A DNA stretch of 64,000 nucleotides from Chersky-840 sp963838775. Its GTDB lineage: Bacteria; Actinomycetota; Acidimicrobiia; Acidimicrobiales; UBA8190. Each line of letters starts with the position of its first letter. The first letter of the stretch is position 1. The position numbers and the translations under genes were made by a program. This document shows, piece by piece, positions 55,355 to 63,742 of the stretch. Where the stretch lies: contig CAWISP010000026.1 of NCBI GenBank assembly GCA_963838775.1, positions 186,001-250,000 on the forward strand, given 5' to 3'. The notes beneath the pieces were generated by a model. It made no database searches, was not told the DNA's origin, and was given only the letters and a program-made list of their open reading frames with translations.

Positions 55355-56373
55355 GAGCTGACCTCGCTCGCGACCATGTGGGTCCCGGTCAGCTCTGTGA
55401 ACACATCATCGAGAGTCGGAGTTCGCAGGGTGAGGTTCTTGACTCTGAGCCGAGTCGTGCTGAGGGCGATGACCACGGCGTTGAGCGCAACGGAGCTGTC
55501 GTACGTGCTGATCGTGATCCTGTCGTCCTTCTTCGACACCCCGTCGACCACGTCCAAGTGGCGAAGCGCGTCAAGGGCGGTCGAGTCGGCACCTTCGGTG
55601 TCCACGACGATGAAGTCCTGCCCGACAGAGTGCTTCAGCACGTCGGGCGGGCCCTCAGCCACCAAACGCCCCCGAGAGATGATCCCGACTCGGTGGGCCA
55701 GCTCGTCGGCCTCTTCGAGGTACTGCGTCGTGAGGAAGATTGTCATCCCCAACTCGGCGTTGAGCCGACGCACCTCCGACCACACGCTGGCCCGGCTGAT
55801 GGGATCCAATCCCGTGGTGGGCTCGTCGAGAAAGAGCACGTCGGGGTTGTGCATCAGGGCGGCGGCAAGGTCGAGGCGGCGCTTCATTCCACCGGAGTAC
55901 GTCCCGATCCGGCGGTCAATGGCATCCCCGATGTCGACGAGATCAAGGACGTCGTCGAGCCGGATCCGAATCTCGGAGCTCGTCAGCCCGTAGAGCCGGC
56001 CTTGGAGAGCCAGCAACTCCCGACCGCTCTGACGATCGTCCAACGCCGCCTCTTGCAAGGCGACGCCGATGCGGAACCTCACCTCTTGCGGCTCATCGAC
56101 GACGTCATGGCCGGCCACGATGGCGTGGCCCGCACTCGGGCGAAGAAGAGTGCACAGCACCCGCAGCAACGTCGACTTTCCGGCCCCGTTCGGTCCCAGG
56201 AAGCCATAGATCTCCCCCCGTCCGACCTCGAGGTTCAGCCCGTCCACCGCGGTGAGCGACCCGAAGCGCCGTACGAGGCCCCTGGTGACCACGGCCGCCG
56301 GCGACGTGCCGAACTCCCTGTTCGAAAGGCATTTTGGGGCCTCTCTATACTCAAGCGCATTCTGCATACTCAT
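55351..56373 (-). CDS. ABC exporter ATP-binding protein of a third exporter
   Basis: 340 aa. Walker A GPNGAGKST at 60-68, signature YSGGMKRRLDLA, Walker B VLFLDEPTTGLDP, LTTQYLEEADELA (Gln replaces the H-loop His), and PTLDDVFTELTG in the DrrA-type tail. The ATG at 56373 lies inside a 14-bp palindrome; ATG at 56367 or a GTG near 56292 (VVTRGLVRRFG) are alternatives. Confidence 0.9.
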   Translation of the reverse strand: MSMQNALEYREAPKCLSNREFGTSPAAVVTRGLVRRFGSLTAVDGLNLEVGRGEIYGFLGPNGAGKSTLLRVLCTLLRPSAGHAIVAGHDVVDEPQEVRFRIGVALQEAALDDRQSGRELLALQGRLYGLTSSEIRIRLDDVLDLVDIGDAIDRRIGTYSGGMKRRLDLAAALMHNPDVLFLDEPTTGLDPISRASVWSEVRRLNAELGMTIFLTTQYLEEADELAHRVGIISRGRLVAEGPPDVLKHSVGQDFIVVDTEGADSTALDALRHLDVVDGVSKKDDRITISTYDSSVALNAVVIALSTTRLRVKNLTLRTPTLDDVFTELTGTHMVASEVSS

Positions 56374-56379
56374 GAGTAT
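56366..56379. promoter_or_regulatory. Perfect 14-bp palindrome, probable TetR operator
   Basis: ATACTCATGAGTAT, a perfect palindrome, lies between the divergent ABC ATPase and TetR genes and overlaps the first start codon of the ATPase. A partial repeat TATACTCAAG lies 20 bp away (56346). The TetR start is 28 bp downstream. Confidence 0.6.
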
Positions 56380-56407
56380 CTACTATGCTCGCCGGTAGTG
56401 CAACCCC

Positions 56408-57028
56408 ATGACTCTTGAACCCCTCACCCCCGAGCGCAGACGACAGCAGACACGCGACCATCTGCTGGCAGCGGCGGCCCAGGTCTTTGCAGACCGGGGG
56501 TTCCATGGCGCCACTCTCGACGAGGTAGCCGCTGTCGCCGGCTTCACCAAGGGTGCGGTGTACTCGAACTTCAAGAACAAGGAGGGTCTCTTCCTCGCGC
56601 TGTTCAAGGCAAATTACGACAGGGAGATGGATGCGCTCCGTGCGACCTTGGAGGCCTCCGAGGTTCCCCCCGAATCCCGTCTTTCCGACTTCGTGGACCT
56701 GATCCGGGAGCAGACCCGCCAAGCTGGTGGGAACTTTGGGCTCCTGTACCAAGAATTCTGGCTCTACGCCGCTCGCAACCCCGCGGCCCGGGAACAGCTC
56801 ACAAGGATCGAGGACGAGAACGTACGCGCGGTCGCCGAGATCTTGGAAGCTGAATGGAAGCGATATGGCCTCGAGCCAGTGGAACCGGCTGAGCGCGTGG
56901 CGAGAATCATTGCCGTCCTCTTCCATGGCATCTGGCGGCTCGGGGTCCTCCAACCCGAGGTGGCCGATGACGCTCTCATCGAGGCGGCAATTGCCGTGAT
57001 ATCGCGGGGCCTGGGCTTCGACATCTGA
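56408..57028 (+). CDS. TetR/AcrR-family regulator
   Basis: 206 aa. HTH in RQQTRDHLLAAAAQVFADRG, VAAVAGFTKGAVYSNFKNKE at residues about 10-55. The C-terminal ligand domain resembles TetR_C. Divergently placed from the exporter with a palindrome between, so it most likely represses the exporter and itself until bound by a ligand. Confidence 0.92.
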   Translation: MTLEPLTPERRRQQTRDHLLAAAAQVFADRGFHGATLDEVAAVAGFTKGAVYSNFKNKEGLFLALFKANYDREMDALRATLEASEVPPESRLSDFVDLIREQTRQAGGNFGLLYQEFWLYAARNPAAREQLTRIEDENVRAVAEILEAEWKRYGLEPVEPAERVARIIAVLFHGIWRLGVLQPEVADDALIEAAIAVISRGLGFDI

Positions 57029-57082
57029 GAAGTCCACCGCCCTCAACCTCCTCCCAGGTGGGGCTCATCGAATTGCATCGTT

Positions 57083-57604
57083 TGGTTCCGGACCTTCGAG
57101 CAAGCGGGTGAGCGGGCGAAGTCGACCAAGTCGAAGACCGCAACGGCGATCGTCCGGGAGCTCAGTCGACACGCCGCAATCGAAGAGCAGGTCTTCTACC
57201 CGGCCGTTCGCCAAGAGGTTCCGGACATGTCCGACGAAGTCCTCGAGAGCCTCGAGGAGCACCACGTGGTGAAGTGGCTCTGCTCGGAGATCGAGAGATC
57301 GAGCCCCGACGACAAGCGCCTCACCCCGAAAATGACGGTCCTCATCGAGAATGTCCGACACCACATTCGTGAAGAGGAAGAGACGCTGTTCCCCGCCGTC
57401 CGCCACGCACTGAATCGAAAGCGCCTGGCCGAGCTGGGCGAGCTGCTCGAGCAGGCCAAGGGACGTGCGCCCACGCACCCGCACCCCCGGATGCCCAGCA
57501 CTCCTCCTGCCAATCTCGCCGCCGGTGTGGTCGCCGGCGCCGTGGACAAGGCCCGGGACGTGGGTGAAAAAGCCGTGACCCAGGCCCGTCGGAAGGTGGG
57601 ATGA
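57083..57604 (+). CDS. Hemerythrin HHE-domain protein, 5' part missing
   Basis: WFRTFEQAGERAKSTKSKTA, RELSRHAAIEEQVFYPAVRQ, ESLEEHHVVKWLC and RHHIREEEETLFPAV carry the HHE ligands (His/Glu) of a hemerythrin-like di-iron protein. The usual start with the first His (ALLKADH) is absent, and I find no start codon in frame before 57083; translation could begin at ATG 57227, but that would lose two ligands. It is probably truncated. C-terminal tail rich in Ala. Confidence 0.65.
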   Translation, partial: WFRTFEQAGERAKSTKSKTATAIVRELSRHAAIEEQVFYPAVRQEVPDMSDEVLESLEEHHVVKWLCSEIERSSPDDKRLTPKMTVLIENVRHHIREEEETLFPAVRHALNRKRLAELGELLEQAKGRAPTHPHPRMPSTPPANLAAGVVAGAVDKARDVGEKAVTQARRKVG

Positions 57605-57647
57605 TCCTCTCGACGCCGAACGTGATCCCTCGACTACGTGGCGCCGC

Positions 57648-57959
57648 TCAGTACGACGTGTCTTCGAGGACGGTCAGGTCGACGAACTCGGGAGGGCCTT
57701 CGAAGATCTCTGCCATCGTCGCCCGCGCCACCTTCAGATTCTCCTCGCGGCGTGGATCGCGCTCACGTTGGCGCGCTTTGTCTTCACTCTCGAAGAACAC
57801 GATGTTGTAGATCCGGCGGGGGTCTTTGTCGTCCCGAAGGGCCATCGTGCGCAACAGACCGGTGTCGGGTTGCTCAGCGGCACGCAATTGCTCGTACAGA
57901 CGCGGCAGATCCCCTTCCTTGCCCGCCTTCAGGCGCATGGAGATCAGCTGTGCCCACAT
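57648..57959 (-). CDS. ABM-like small protein
   Basis: 103 aa from ATG 57959 (MWAQLISMRLKAGKEGDLPR). Other blocks: LYEQLRAAEQPDTGLLRTM and IYNIVFFESEDKARQRERD. The ferredoxin-like dimeric-barrel pattern matches antibiotic biosynthesis monooxygenase-like proteins. Substrate unknown. An earlier start gives an improbable leader. Confidence 0.7.
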   Translation of the reverse strand: MWAQLISMRLKAGKEGDLPRLYEQLRAAEQPDTGLLRTMALRDDKDPRRIYNIVFFESEDKARQRERDPRREENLKVARATMAEIFEGPPEFVDLTVLEDTSY

Positions 57960-58132
57960 GCAGAATCCTCTCGCTCGTGAATGGAAGCGAGAGCATAACG
58001 CCCAGGGCGACGTGGCACCCGGGTGCATCGCCATGCCCGATTGCCCACACCAGACCGCCCTCACCCCTCGGGGCCGGCGCTCACGATGATGGCTGGCGTG
58101 AGGCCCGTCTCGACGGACGATAGGAGGCACAC

Positions 58133-58453
58133 GTGCTGATCCCGACCATGAACGACCTGCCTGGTTACTGGGTCACCGATGTCCTCGGCGAGGTCTTCGG
58201 GCTGACGGTGCGGAGCCGCAATGTCGGGTCCCAGATCGGAGCATCCTTCAAATCGCTCGCCGGTGGCGAGCTCAAGGGCATGACGAAGAACTTGATCGCG
58301 AGCCGTGTCGAGGTCACCGAGCGAATGGTGCAGGAGGCCGAGGCCAAGGGAGCCGACGCCATCTTGGCGATGCGCTTCGACACCTCCGTGATGGGCGGGA
58401 ACTGGACCGAGATCTGCGCCTACAGCACGGCGATCAAATGCCGGAGGCTGTAG
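58133..58453 (+). CDS. YbjQ/UPF0145 family protein
   Basis: 106 aa, the family length. MNDLPGYWVTDVLGEVFGLT, KGMTKNLIASRVEVTERMVQ, AKGADAILAMRFDTSVMGG are the standard blocks. Cytosolic, homopentameric in known structures, of unclear role (heavy-metal-binding is proposed). Starts with GTG at 58133 and GGAGG upstream. Confidence 0.92.
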   Translation: MLIPTMNDLPGYWVTDVLGEVFGLTVRSRNVGSQIGASFKSLAGGELKGMTKNLIASRVEVTERMVQEAEAKGADAILAMRFDTSVMGGNWTEICAYSTAIKCRRL

Positions 58454-58463
58454 CGCCTGTCGT

Positions 58464-59051
58464 CTAACCGGCTGGGGCGTGGTGGCGGAACGCGGCCGCG
58501 GTGGCGGCGAGAAGGCGAGAAGGTGTCACGGGTTTGTGCAGGCACTCGACAACCTTCGACGCGAAGCGCGTGCGGATCTCGGCTTCACTCCACTCCCCGA
58601 ATGCGGACAGCACCACCACGGCAGGCGGCTCTTCGAGCTGCTCCAGCAGGGTCGGCCCGTCCATACGGGGGAGCCCCAGATCGAGGAGCATCACGGCGAC
58701 CTCACACCCCCGCAGCCTCTCCAGAGCCTCCACGCCGTCGGCGGCCTCGACCACGGCGTAGCCCTCGGCGCCGAGAATGGCCGCGGTGGTGTCTCGCAGG
58801 TCTTTCTGGTCGTCGACGACGAGGACCTCGGCAGGGCGTTCACGGTGGCTCGTCGCCTGGAGGCGTCGAACCTCGGTAAGCGCAGAGCGCCCCGACCCGG
58901 ATGGCCGTCGGTTCGCATGCGCCGTCAGGGCCGTCCTCAATTCGCTCCAGCACGCCGGGCACAGGCCGTGCATGGTGCCGAGGGGCTCCGATGACCGCAG
59001 GCAGTTCCCGCATTGTCGGTCGAACGATCTGAGGGCGGTCATGGTGGGCAT
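58464..59051 (-). CDS. Response regulator receiver with N-terminal zinc ribbon
   Basis: 195 aa. Residues 14-34 have two CxxC pairs (CGNC and CPAC), a probable zinc ribbon. Residues 75-190 form a CheY-like receiver with the acidic pair Asp80-Asp81 (VVDDQKD), phospho-acceptor Asp124 (LLDLGLPRMDG), Ser in VVLSAFGEWSE and Lys in LHKPVTPS. No output domain follows the receiver, so the zinc ribbon may be the partner contact. No kinase is seen nearby. Confidence 0.85.
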   Translation of the reverse strand: MPTMTALRSFDRQCGNCLRSSEPLGTMHGLCPACWSELRTALTAHANRRPSGSGRSALTEVRRLQATSHRERPAEVLVVDDQKDLRDTTAAILGAEGYAVVEAADGVEALERLRGCEVAVMLLDLGLPRMDGPTLLEQLEEPPAVVVLSAFGEWSEAEIRTRFASKVVECLHKPVTPSRLLAATAAAFRHHAPAG

Positions 59052-59317
59052 GAATCTCCAGTGCGGTCGAGAGCTGGGCCTCGACCGAAGCCTGTGCCTC
59101 TTGATCCACCATGAACCGCACTATCCCTGGTGGCAACCGAAGAACCACCTGGGTCGGGCCCCGCGATTCCACCGGGACGGCGGCCACTGGGACGGCGGCC
59201 ACGGGCTTGGCGCTTTCGACCTGCCTGGCCCGGGTGCGGGAGCGCCACGCCGGTATGCTCGAGGCGCGGTCAGCGGCACCGAGACCCAATCGTGCGCCGG
59301 CTTGGGGGAGCGTGACC

Positions 59318-60199
59318 ATGTCCTGGTTGTCGAAAATCGCCCTCGCCCTGATGCTGGTCGTGGCATTGTTCGGTCTCCACGGCGTGGCCCGGGCCGAGGC
59401 GTCGACGTGGTGGACCCCGTCACTCGGCAAACAGCCCTGGCAATGGGAGCTCAGTCACCCGTTACGGCTGACCAGCGCACGCGATATGGGGACGAAGGAC
59501 AAGCTCCCGGACGGGAAACGGGCACCGGCCCCCGTGATCTATGACATCGACGGCATCATCAATCCGAGATCGACGGTCACCGCGTTGCACGAGCAAGGAA
59601 AGCACGTCGTGTGCTACATCGAGGTGGGAGCCGCAGGGAACTACTACTCCGCCGCGCAGGAAGGCATATCCACGTCGTACTACGACCAGCTTCACGCCGC
59701 CGGCGTCTTCGGGGAGAAGGTACCCGGCTATGCCGAGTACTACCTCGACATCCGGTCTCCCACGACGGTCTCCATCATCGAGTCGATGATCGCCAAGCAG
59801 TGTGCGGCCAAGGGGTTCGACGCCGTGGAGACCGACATCGACGAGGAGTACACCAACGCCAGCGGCTTCCCGCTCACCAAGGCCATCGAAGAGTCCTACA
59901 TGACGACGCTGGCCGACTACATGCACGGCCTCGGGCTCGGATGGTGGATCAAGAACCCCGACGACACCGGCGACAGTTACGCCACCGACATGTTCCCCCT
60001 CGCCGACGCGGTGCTGACCGAGCAATGCAACCAATACTCGACGTGCGGGGCGCTGGCGGCATACGCCGGGCACAAGGCGGTCTTCAACGCCGAGTATCGG
60101 GTGAAGCCGGCCTCGTTCTGCCCCGTCGACGACGCCCGGGGGTTCAATGGTGCGAAGTTCAACCTCGGACTCACCGGCGTGAGAAAGCCCTGTCGCTGA
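59318..60199 (+). CDS. Secreted GH114-type (endo-alpha-1,4-polygalactosaminidase-like) protein
   Basis: 293 aa from ATG 59318 (GGGGGAG upstream), signal peptide KIALALMLVVALFGLHGVAR. Barrel features: PVIYDIDGIINPRSTVTALH, KHVVCYIEVGAAGNYYSAAQ, AEYYLDIRS, AKGFDAVETDIDEEYTNASG, LGWWIKNPDD. They match glycoside hydrolase family 114, exported enzymes cleaving galactosaminogalactan-like polymers. Confidence 0.85.
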   Translation: MSWLSKIALALMLVVALFGLHGVARAEASTWWTPSLGKQPWQWELSHPLRLTSARDMGTKDKLPDGKRAPAPVIYDIDGIINPRSTVTALHEQGKHVVCYIEVGAAGNYYSAAQEGISTSYYDQLHAAGVFGEKVPGYAEYYLDIRSPTTVSIIESMIAKQCAAKGFDAVETDIDEEYTNASGFPLTKAIEESYMTTLADYMHGLGLGWWIKNPDDTGDSYATDMFPLADAVLTEQCNQYSTCGALAAYAGHKAVFNAEYRVKPASFCPVDDARGFNGAKFNLGLTGVRKPCR

Positions 60200-60250
60200 C
60201 CGCTTTCCGGCTGACCGGGCTTGCGCCCGCCCATCGGTATGCGCATCCAA

Positions 60251-60745
60251 TCAGGCCGGCGCTGCGAACCCCTCCGGTGCGACGGTGCGGGCCAGGATCC
60301 CCAGGGTCGCTCGCAACGCTCCTTCGGAGATGACCGGGAAGATCCCGCCTTCCTTCCAGACGGGGTCGATCGTCGACCAGTCGTAGTACGACGTCACGAG
60401 CGTGCCGCCGTCGATGGGTGCCAGTGTGTAGCCGTAGATATGGCCCATCGGCGGGCGGATCTGGCCGATGATCGTCCATGCGATCTCGCGATCGGGGACC
60501 AGCGTCGTGATCGTCACCGTCACGTCGTACCGGCCCAACGGATAGTCGTTGAGCGATTCGCGGTCCATGTGCACGACGAAGCTGTCGCCGACACCGGTCA
60601 CGGGCTCTCCCGTGGCCTGCATGAGCATGCCCGAGCTGTCGATCGCCACATGGCCCTGAGGGTCGCACAGCAGGCGGAAAATGGTGGCGGGGTCGGCCGC
60701 GATCGGGCGTTCGACTTCCAGGCGTTCGCTCGGCATCGGCTGCAT
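60251..60745 (-). CDS. SRPBCC-fold (START/polyketide-cyclase-like) protein
   Basis: 164 aa. RPIAADPATIFRLLCDPQGH at the start, GRYDVTVTITTLVPDREIAW and the C-terminal helix GALRATLGILARTV fit the SRPBCC ligand-binding fold. Start ATG 60745. Substrate unknown. It overlaps nothing; convergent to the GH114 gene. Confidence 0.8.
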   Translation of the reverse strand: MQPMPSERLEVERPIAADPATIFRLLCDPQGHVAIDSSGMLMQATGEPVTGVGDSFVVHMDRESLNDYPLGRYDVTVTITTLVPDREIAWTIIGQIRPPMGHIYGYTLAPIDGGTLVTSYYDWSTIDPVWKEGGIFPVISEGALRATLGILARTVAPEGFAAPA

Positions 60746-60783
60746 CCTGCCACGGATGGTGGGACGGCCCCGTGGGCCCGCGT

Positions 60784-61293
60784 TCACGGAAGGCGCCGGC
60801 TGAAGCGATCCTCGTCGACGGCGATGTTCCAGACCTCCACCACCCGTTGCCGGCCGTCGGGCGCCCAGCCGTCGGCACGGTAGAAGCGTTGGGCCCGGTC
60901 GTTTCCCGAGAGGACCCACAAGCCGACGTCGCTGAAGCCGGCTCGGCCGAGCTGCTCCCGGGCTTGCGCCATGAGCCGGCGCCCCACGCCCAGCCTCCAC
61001 GCCGGGGGGTCGACGTAGAGGGCGAGGACCTCTCCCCCGCCGGGGAAACCGGCGTCGCGGGACGGCCCGGTGGTCACGAAGCCGCAGATGACACCGTCCT
61101 CGGCCGCCACCATGGTGAACGGCACCGCGGGGTCGGTGGCGCCGAAGGTGTAGCGGTCCATCCGGTCCTCGGGACGAAGCGCGTCGAGATAGGCGTCGGG
61201 GAGCAGGCCGCGGTACCCCACCTGCCACGAGCGGACATGGACACCAGCGACGGCGGCGGCGTCGTCGGGTCGGGCGGGGCGGATGTGCAGCAT
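60784..61293 (-). CDS. GNAT-family N-acetyltransferase
   Basis: 169 aa from ATG 61293 (MLHIRPARPDDAAAVAGVHV). LALYVDPPAWRLGVGRRLMA is motif A for acetyl-CoA, and LWVLSGNDRAQRFYRADGW is motif B. RimI-like. It may start at 61356, but the family begins at the chosen site. Confidence 0.9.
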   Translation of the reverse strand: MLHIRPARPDDAAAVAGVHVRSWQVGYRGLLPDAYLDALRPEDRMDRYTFGATDPAVPFTMVAAEDGVICGFVTTGPSRDAGFPGGGEVLALYVDPPAWRLGVGRRLMAQAREQLGRAGFSDVGLWVLSGNDRAQRFYRADGWAPDGRQRVVEVWNIAVDEDRFSRRLP

Positions 61294-61407
61294 CCCCGGC
61301 ATTCTCGCAGTCGACCCGCCTGGCACGACGGCCACCCGCCATGGCCCCGAGAACACGGGCGGTAGGCGTTAGGCTTGGAACGGCCACCATCGGGGGAGCC
61401 GGTGGCG

Positions 61408-62295
61408 ATGGGGAGATGGATCATGCGCAGGGGGGGACTCGGGGTGGCGTTGGCGGTGCTCGCCCTGTCGACGGTGACGGGGTGCTCGCTCCCCGTGGTG
61501 TCGTCGAACGCCTTGGGATTCTTCGTGTCGTCGCAGAGCCCGAGCGACGTCAACACCCTCGCCAACCGCCTCGGGGTCCAGGTGCAGGGGATGTCGGGGT
61601 ACACGAGTCAATCCTCGTGGAGCGCCATCGGCGCCTACCAACCGCCCTCGACGACGTTGCGCCTCTATCTCGGCGTGGCCATGTCCCCGAGCAACGGGAG
61701 CCCGGCGCAGACCCCGTCCAATCTCGGCGTGTACCAGCAGCTGGCCCAGCACCTCGTCAACGGGGGCCAGTCCTACGCCATCCTCCGCATCGGGTGGGAA
61801 TGGTCCACGACCCGTTACTCGTGGGGGGTCCAGAACACCACACCCGCCCAGTACGTCACCGCCTTCGACGACATCGTCACGACCATGCGCAGCGTGCCGG
61901 GCCAGCACTTCTTCTTCGACTGGTGCGCGGCGGCCGACGAGACGCCCACCAACGGCTCGTACGCGGCGTCGTATCCCGGTGACCAGTACGTGGACTACAT
62001 CGGCACCGACCAGTACGACAACCCGGGCTACAGCTGGGCGGACACCCTCGACACGGTGGGGGGCCTGTCATACACCCTCGACTTCGCCAAGGCCCACGGC
62101 AAATTCGTGAGCGTTCCCGAGTGGGGGCTCAACGGTTCCGACGACCCTGCCTTCATCAACGACATGCACGGGTTCATCGACAATCCGGCCAACGACGTCG
62201 GCTACAGCTCGTACTTCTCCTACGACGGGGTCGTCGACTCCGATATCACCCAGTTCCCCAACTCCGAGGCGGCCTTCAGCGCGGACTTCAAATAG
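61408..62295 (+). CDS. Secreted GH26-like glycosidase lipoprotein
   Basis: 295 aa from ATG 61408 (or ATG 61423). Lipoprotein signal GGLGVALAVLALSTVTGCS (lipobox VTGC). The likely acid/base Glu is in AILRIGWEWSTTRYSWG and the nucleophile Glu in KFVSVPEWGLNGSDDP, with the order and spacing of GH26 (mannanase-type) enzymes. Exported to the surface. Divergent from the GNAT gene. Confidence 0.8.
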   Translation: MGRWIMRRGGLGVALAVLALSTVTGCSLPVVSSNALGFFVSSQSPSDVNTLANRLGVQVQGMSGYTSQSSWSAIGAYQPPSTTLRLYLGVAMSPSNGSPAQTPSNLGVYQQLAQHLVNGGQSYAILRIGWEWSTTRYSWGVQNTTPAQYVTAFDDIVTTMRSVPGQHFFFDWCAAADETPTNGSYAASYPGDQYVDYIGTDQYDNPGYSWADTLDTVGGLSYTLDFAKAHGKFVSVPEWGLNGSDDPAFINDMHGFIDNPANDVGYSSYFSYDGVVDSDITQFPNSEAAFSADFK

Positions 62296-62315
62296 TCCCG
62301 CCCCCGCCGGGCGGG

Positions 62316-62690
62316 TCAGTCCGTGAGCTGGCTCATGAACTGGTTGAGGTCGAAGTAGTCCCGCCACGCCCTGATGAGGCCGCCCTCCAACTCGAAGGTG
62401 CCCATCACCGGGAGGCTCACCGTGCGTTCGGTGGAGACGAAATGGTCGACCCGCTCGGTGAGCACCACGTCGCCGTCGGCCACGGCGTGGCGGATCTCGA
62501 AGTCGATGCGGTCCCAGCCCGCGGTGAACCCGACGATCATCTCTCGGATGTTGTCGCGCCCCACCACCGGGTCCACCGGGATGTTGTGGTACACGGCATC
62601 GGCATGGAAGTACCCCATCATCCCGTCGATGTCGAGCTTCGACCAGGCGGCACAGAAGCTCTGCACGACGGTAAGCAGCGCTGTGGACAC
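62316..62690 (-). CDS. Limonene-1,2-epoxide-hydrolase-like (SnoaL/NTF2-fold) protein
   Basis: 124 aa from GTG 62690, chosen because AGGAGAGG lies seven bases upstream. VVQSFCAAWSKLDIDGMMGY, FHADAVYHNIPVDPVVGRDN, TERVDHFVST and WRDYFDLNQFMSQL match limonene-epoxide-hydrolase-like proteins, including an Arg/Asp pair (WRDYFDL). Substrate unknown. Divergent from the WYL regulator, which may control it. Confidence 0.85.
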   Translation of the reverse strand: MSTALLTVVQSFCAAWSKLDIDGMMGYFHADAVYHNIPVDPVVGRDNIREMIVGFTAGWDRIDFEIRHAVADGDVVLTERVDHFVSTERTVSLPVMGTFELEGGLIRAWRDYFDLNQFMSQLTD

Positions 62691-62803
62691 GGGATCACCT
62701 CTCCTCGGCGTGGGCGACGTCATGCGTAGCATCACGGACCCCGGGCCGGCACCTTTGCGCAACCTGGCCACGAGATGACCATGTTCGGTGTCATGCTGGA
62801 CCC

Positions 62804-63742
62804 GTGCGGGCCGATCGCCTCGTCGCCACCCTCCTCTTCCTGCAGTCGCGCGGCCGGGCCACGGTGGCGCAGGTCGCGCAGGAGCTCGAGATCTCGGAGC
62901 GGACGGCCCGCCGGGACCTCGAGGCGCTCGCCATCGCCGGTGTCCCCGTGTACTCGCAAGCGGGGCGGGGAGGCGGCTGGTCGCTCGTCGGCGGGGCGCG
63001 CACCGACCTGAGCGGGCTCACCGCGGCCGAAGCCCTCTTCCTCGTGGCGGGCCCGGGGGCGGCCACTCCCGACGTCAAAGCGGCCCTGCGGAAACTGGTG
63101 CGGGCCCTGCCCGAGACGTTCCGGGCCAGCGCCGAGTCGGCCCGAGGAGCGGTCATCATCGACGCGTCGGACTGGGACCGCCCACCGGTCGGCCTCCCAC
63201 CGCATCTCGCCGCCTTGCAGCAGGCCGTGGTGGACGGGGTCCAGGTTCGGCTCCACTACGCGGGGCGCGACAAGGAGCCGGGCGAACGCGTCGTCCATCC
63301 CCTCGGGCTCGTGGCCAAGGGCCAGACGTGGTACCTGATCGCCGACACCACGGCGGGGATGCGGACGTTCCGGGTCAGCCGCGTCCGGGCGGTCGTGCTC
63401 ACCGACCGACCGGTGGAGCGGCCCGCCGGCTTCGACCTGGCCGAAACGTGGCAGAGCGTGCTGTCGACCCTCGACCAGCGTCGCACCCCGTGCAAGGTGA
63501 TCGCCCTCGCCGATGCCGGCATCGTGGGAGTCCTCCGCGGCGTGCTGGGGACGCGCCTCACCGTGGGCGATGCCGTCGACGACGGTCGGATCAGCATCGA
63601 GGTCCGGGGGCACTCGGCGCCCGTCGTGGCCGCCGATCTCGCCGGATGGGCCGACCACGTCGAGGTGGTCGGACCCGCCGCCGTCCGCAACCATCTCGCC
63701 CACCTGGGTGCGCTTCTCACCGATCGCTACGGCCCCGTCTGA
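62804..63742 (+). CDS. WYL-domain transcriptional regulator (YafY-like)
   Basis: 312 aa starting with GTG 62804. HTH_11 at 1-55 (RLVATLLFLQSRGRATVAQV, AQELEISERTARRDLEAL), then a WYL domain at about 135-210 (VRLHYAGRDKEPGERVVHPL then GLVAKGQTWYLIADT, TFRVSRVRAVVLTD) and a C-terminal WCX region. Typical one-component regulator sensing nucleic acid or a nucleotide. Divergent from the epoxide-hydrolase-like gene. Confidence 0.92.
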   Translation: MRADRLVATLLFLQSRGRATVAQVAQELEISERTARRDLEALAIAGVPVYSQAGRGGGWSLVGGARTDLSGLTAAEALFLVAGPGAATPDVKAALRKLVRALPETFRASAESARGAVIIDASDWDRPPVGLPPHLAALQQAVVDGVQVRLHYAGRDKEPGERVVHPLGLVAKGQTWYLIADTTAGMRTFRVSRVRAVVLTDRPVERPAGFDLAETWQSVLSTLDQRRTPCKVIALADAGIVGVLRGVLGTRLTVGDAVDDGRISIEVRGHSAPVVAADLAGWADHVEVVGPAAVRNHLAHLGALLTDRYGPV

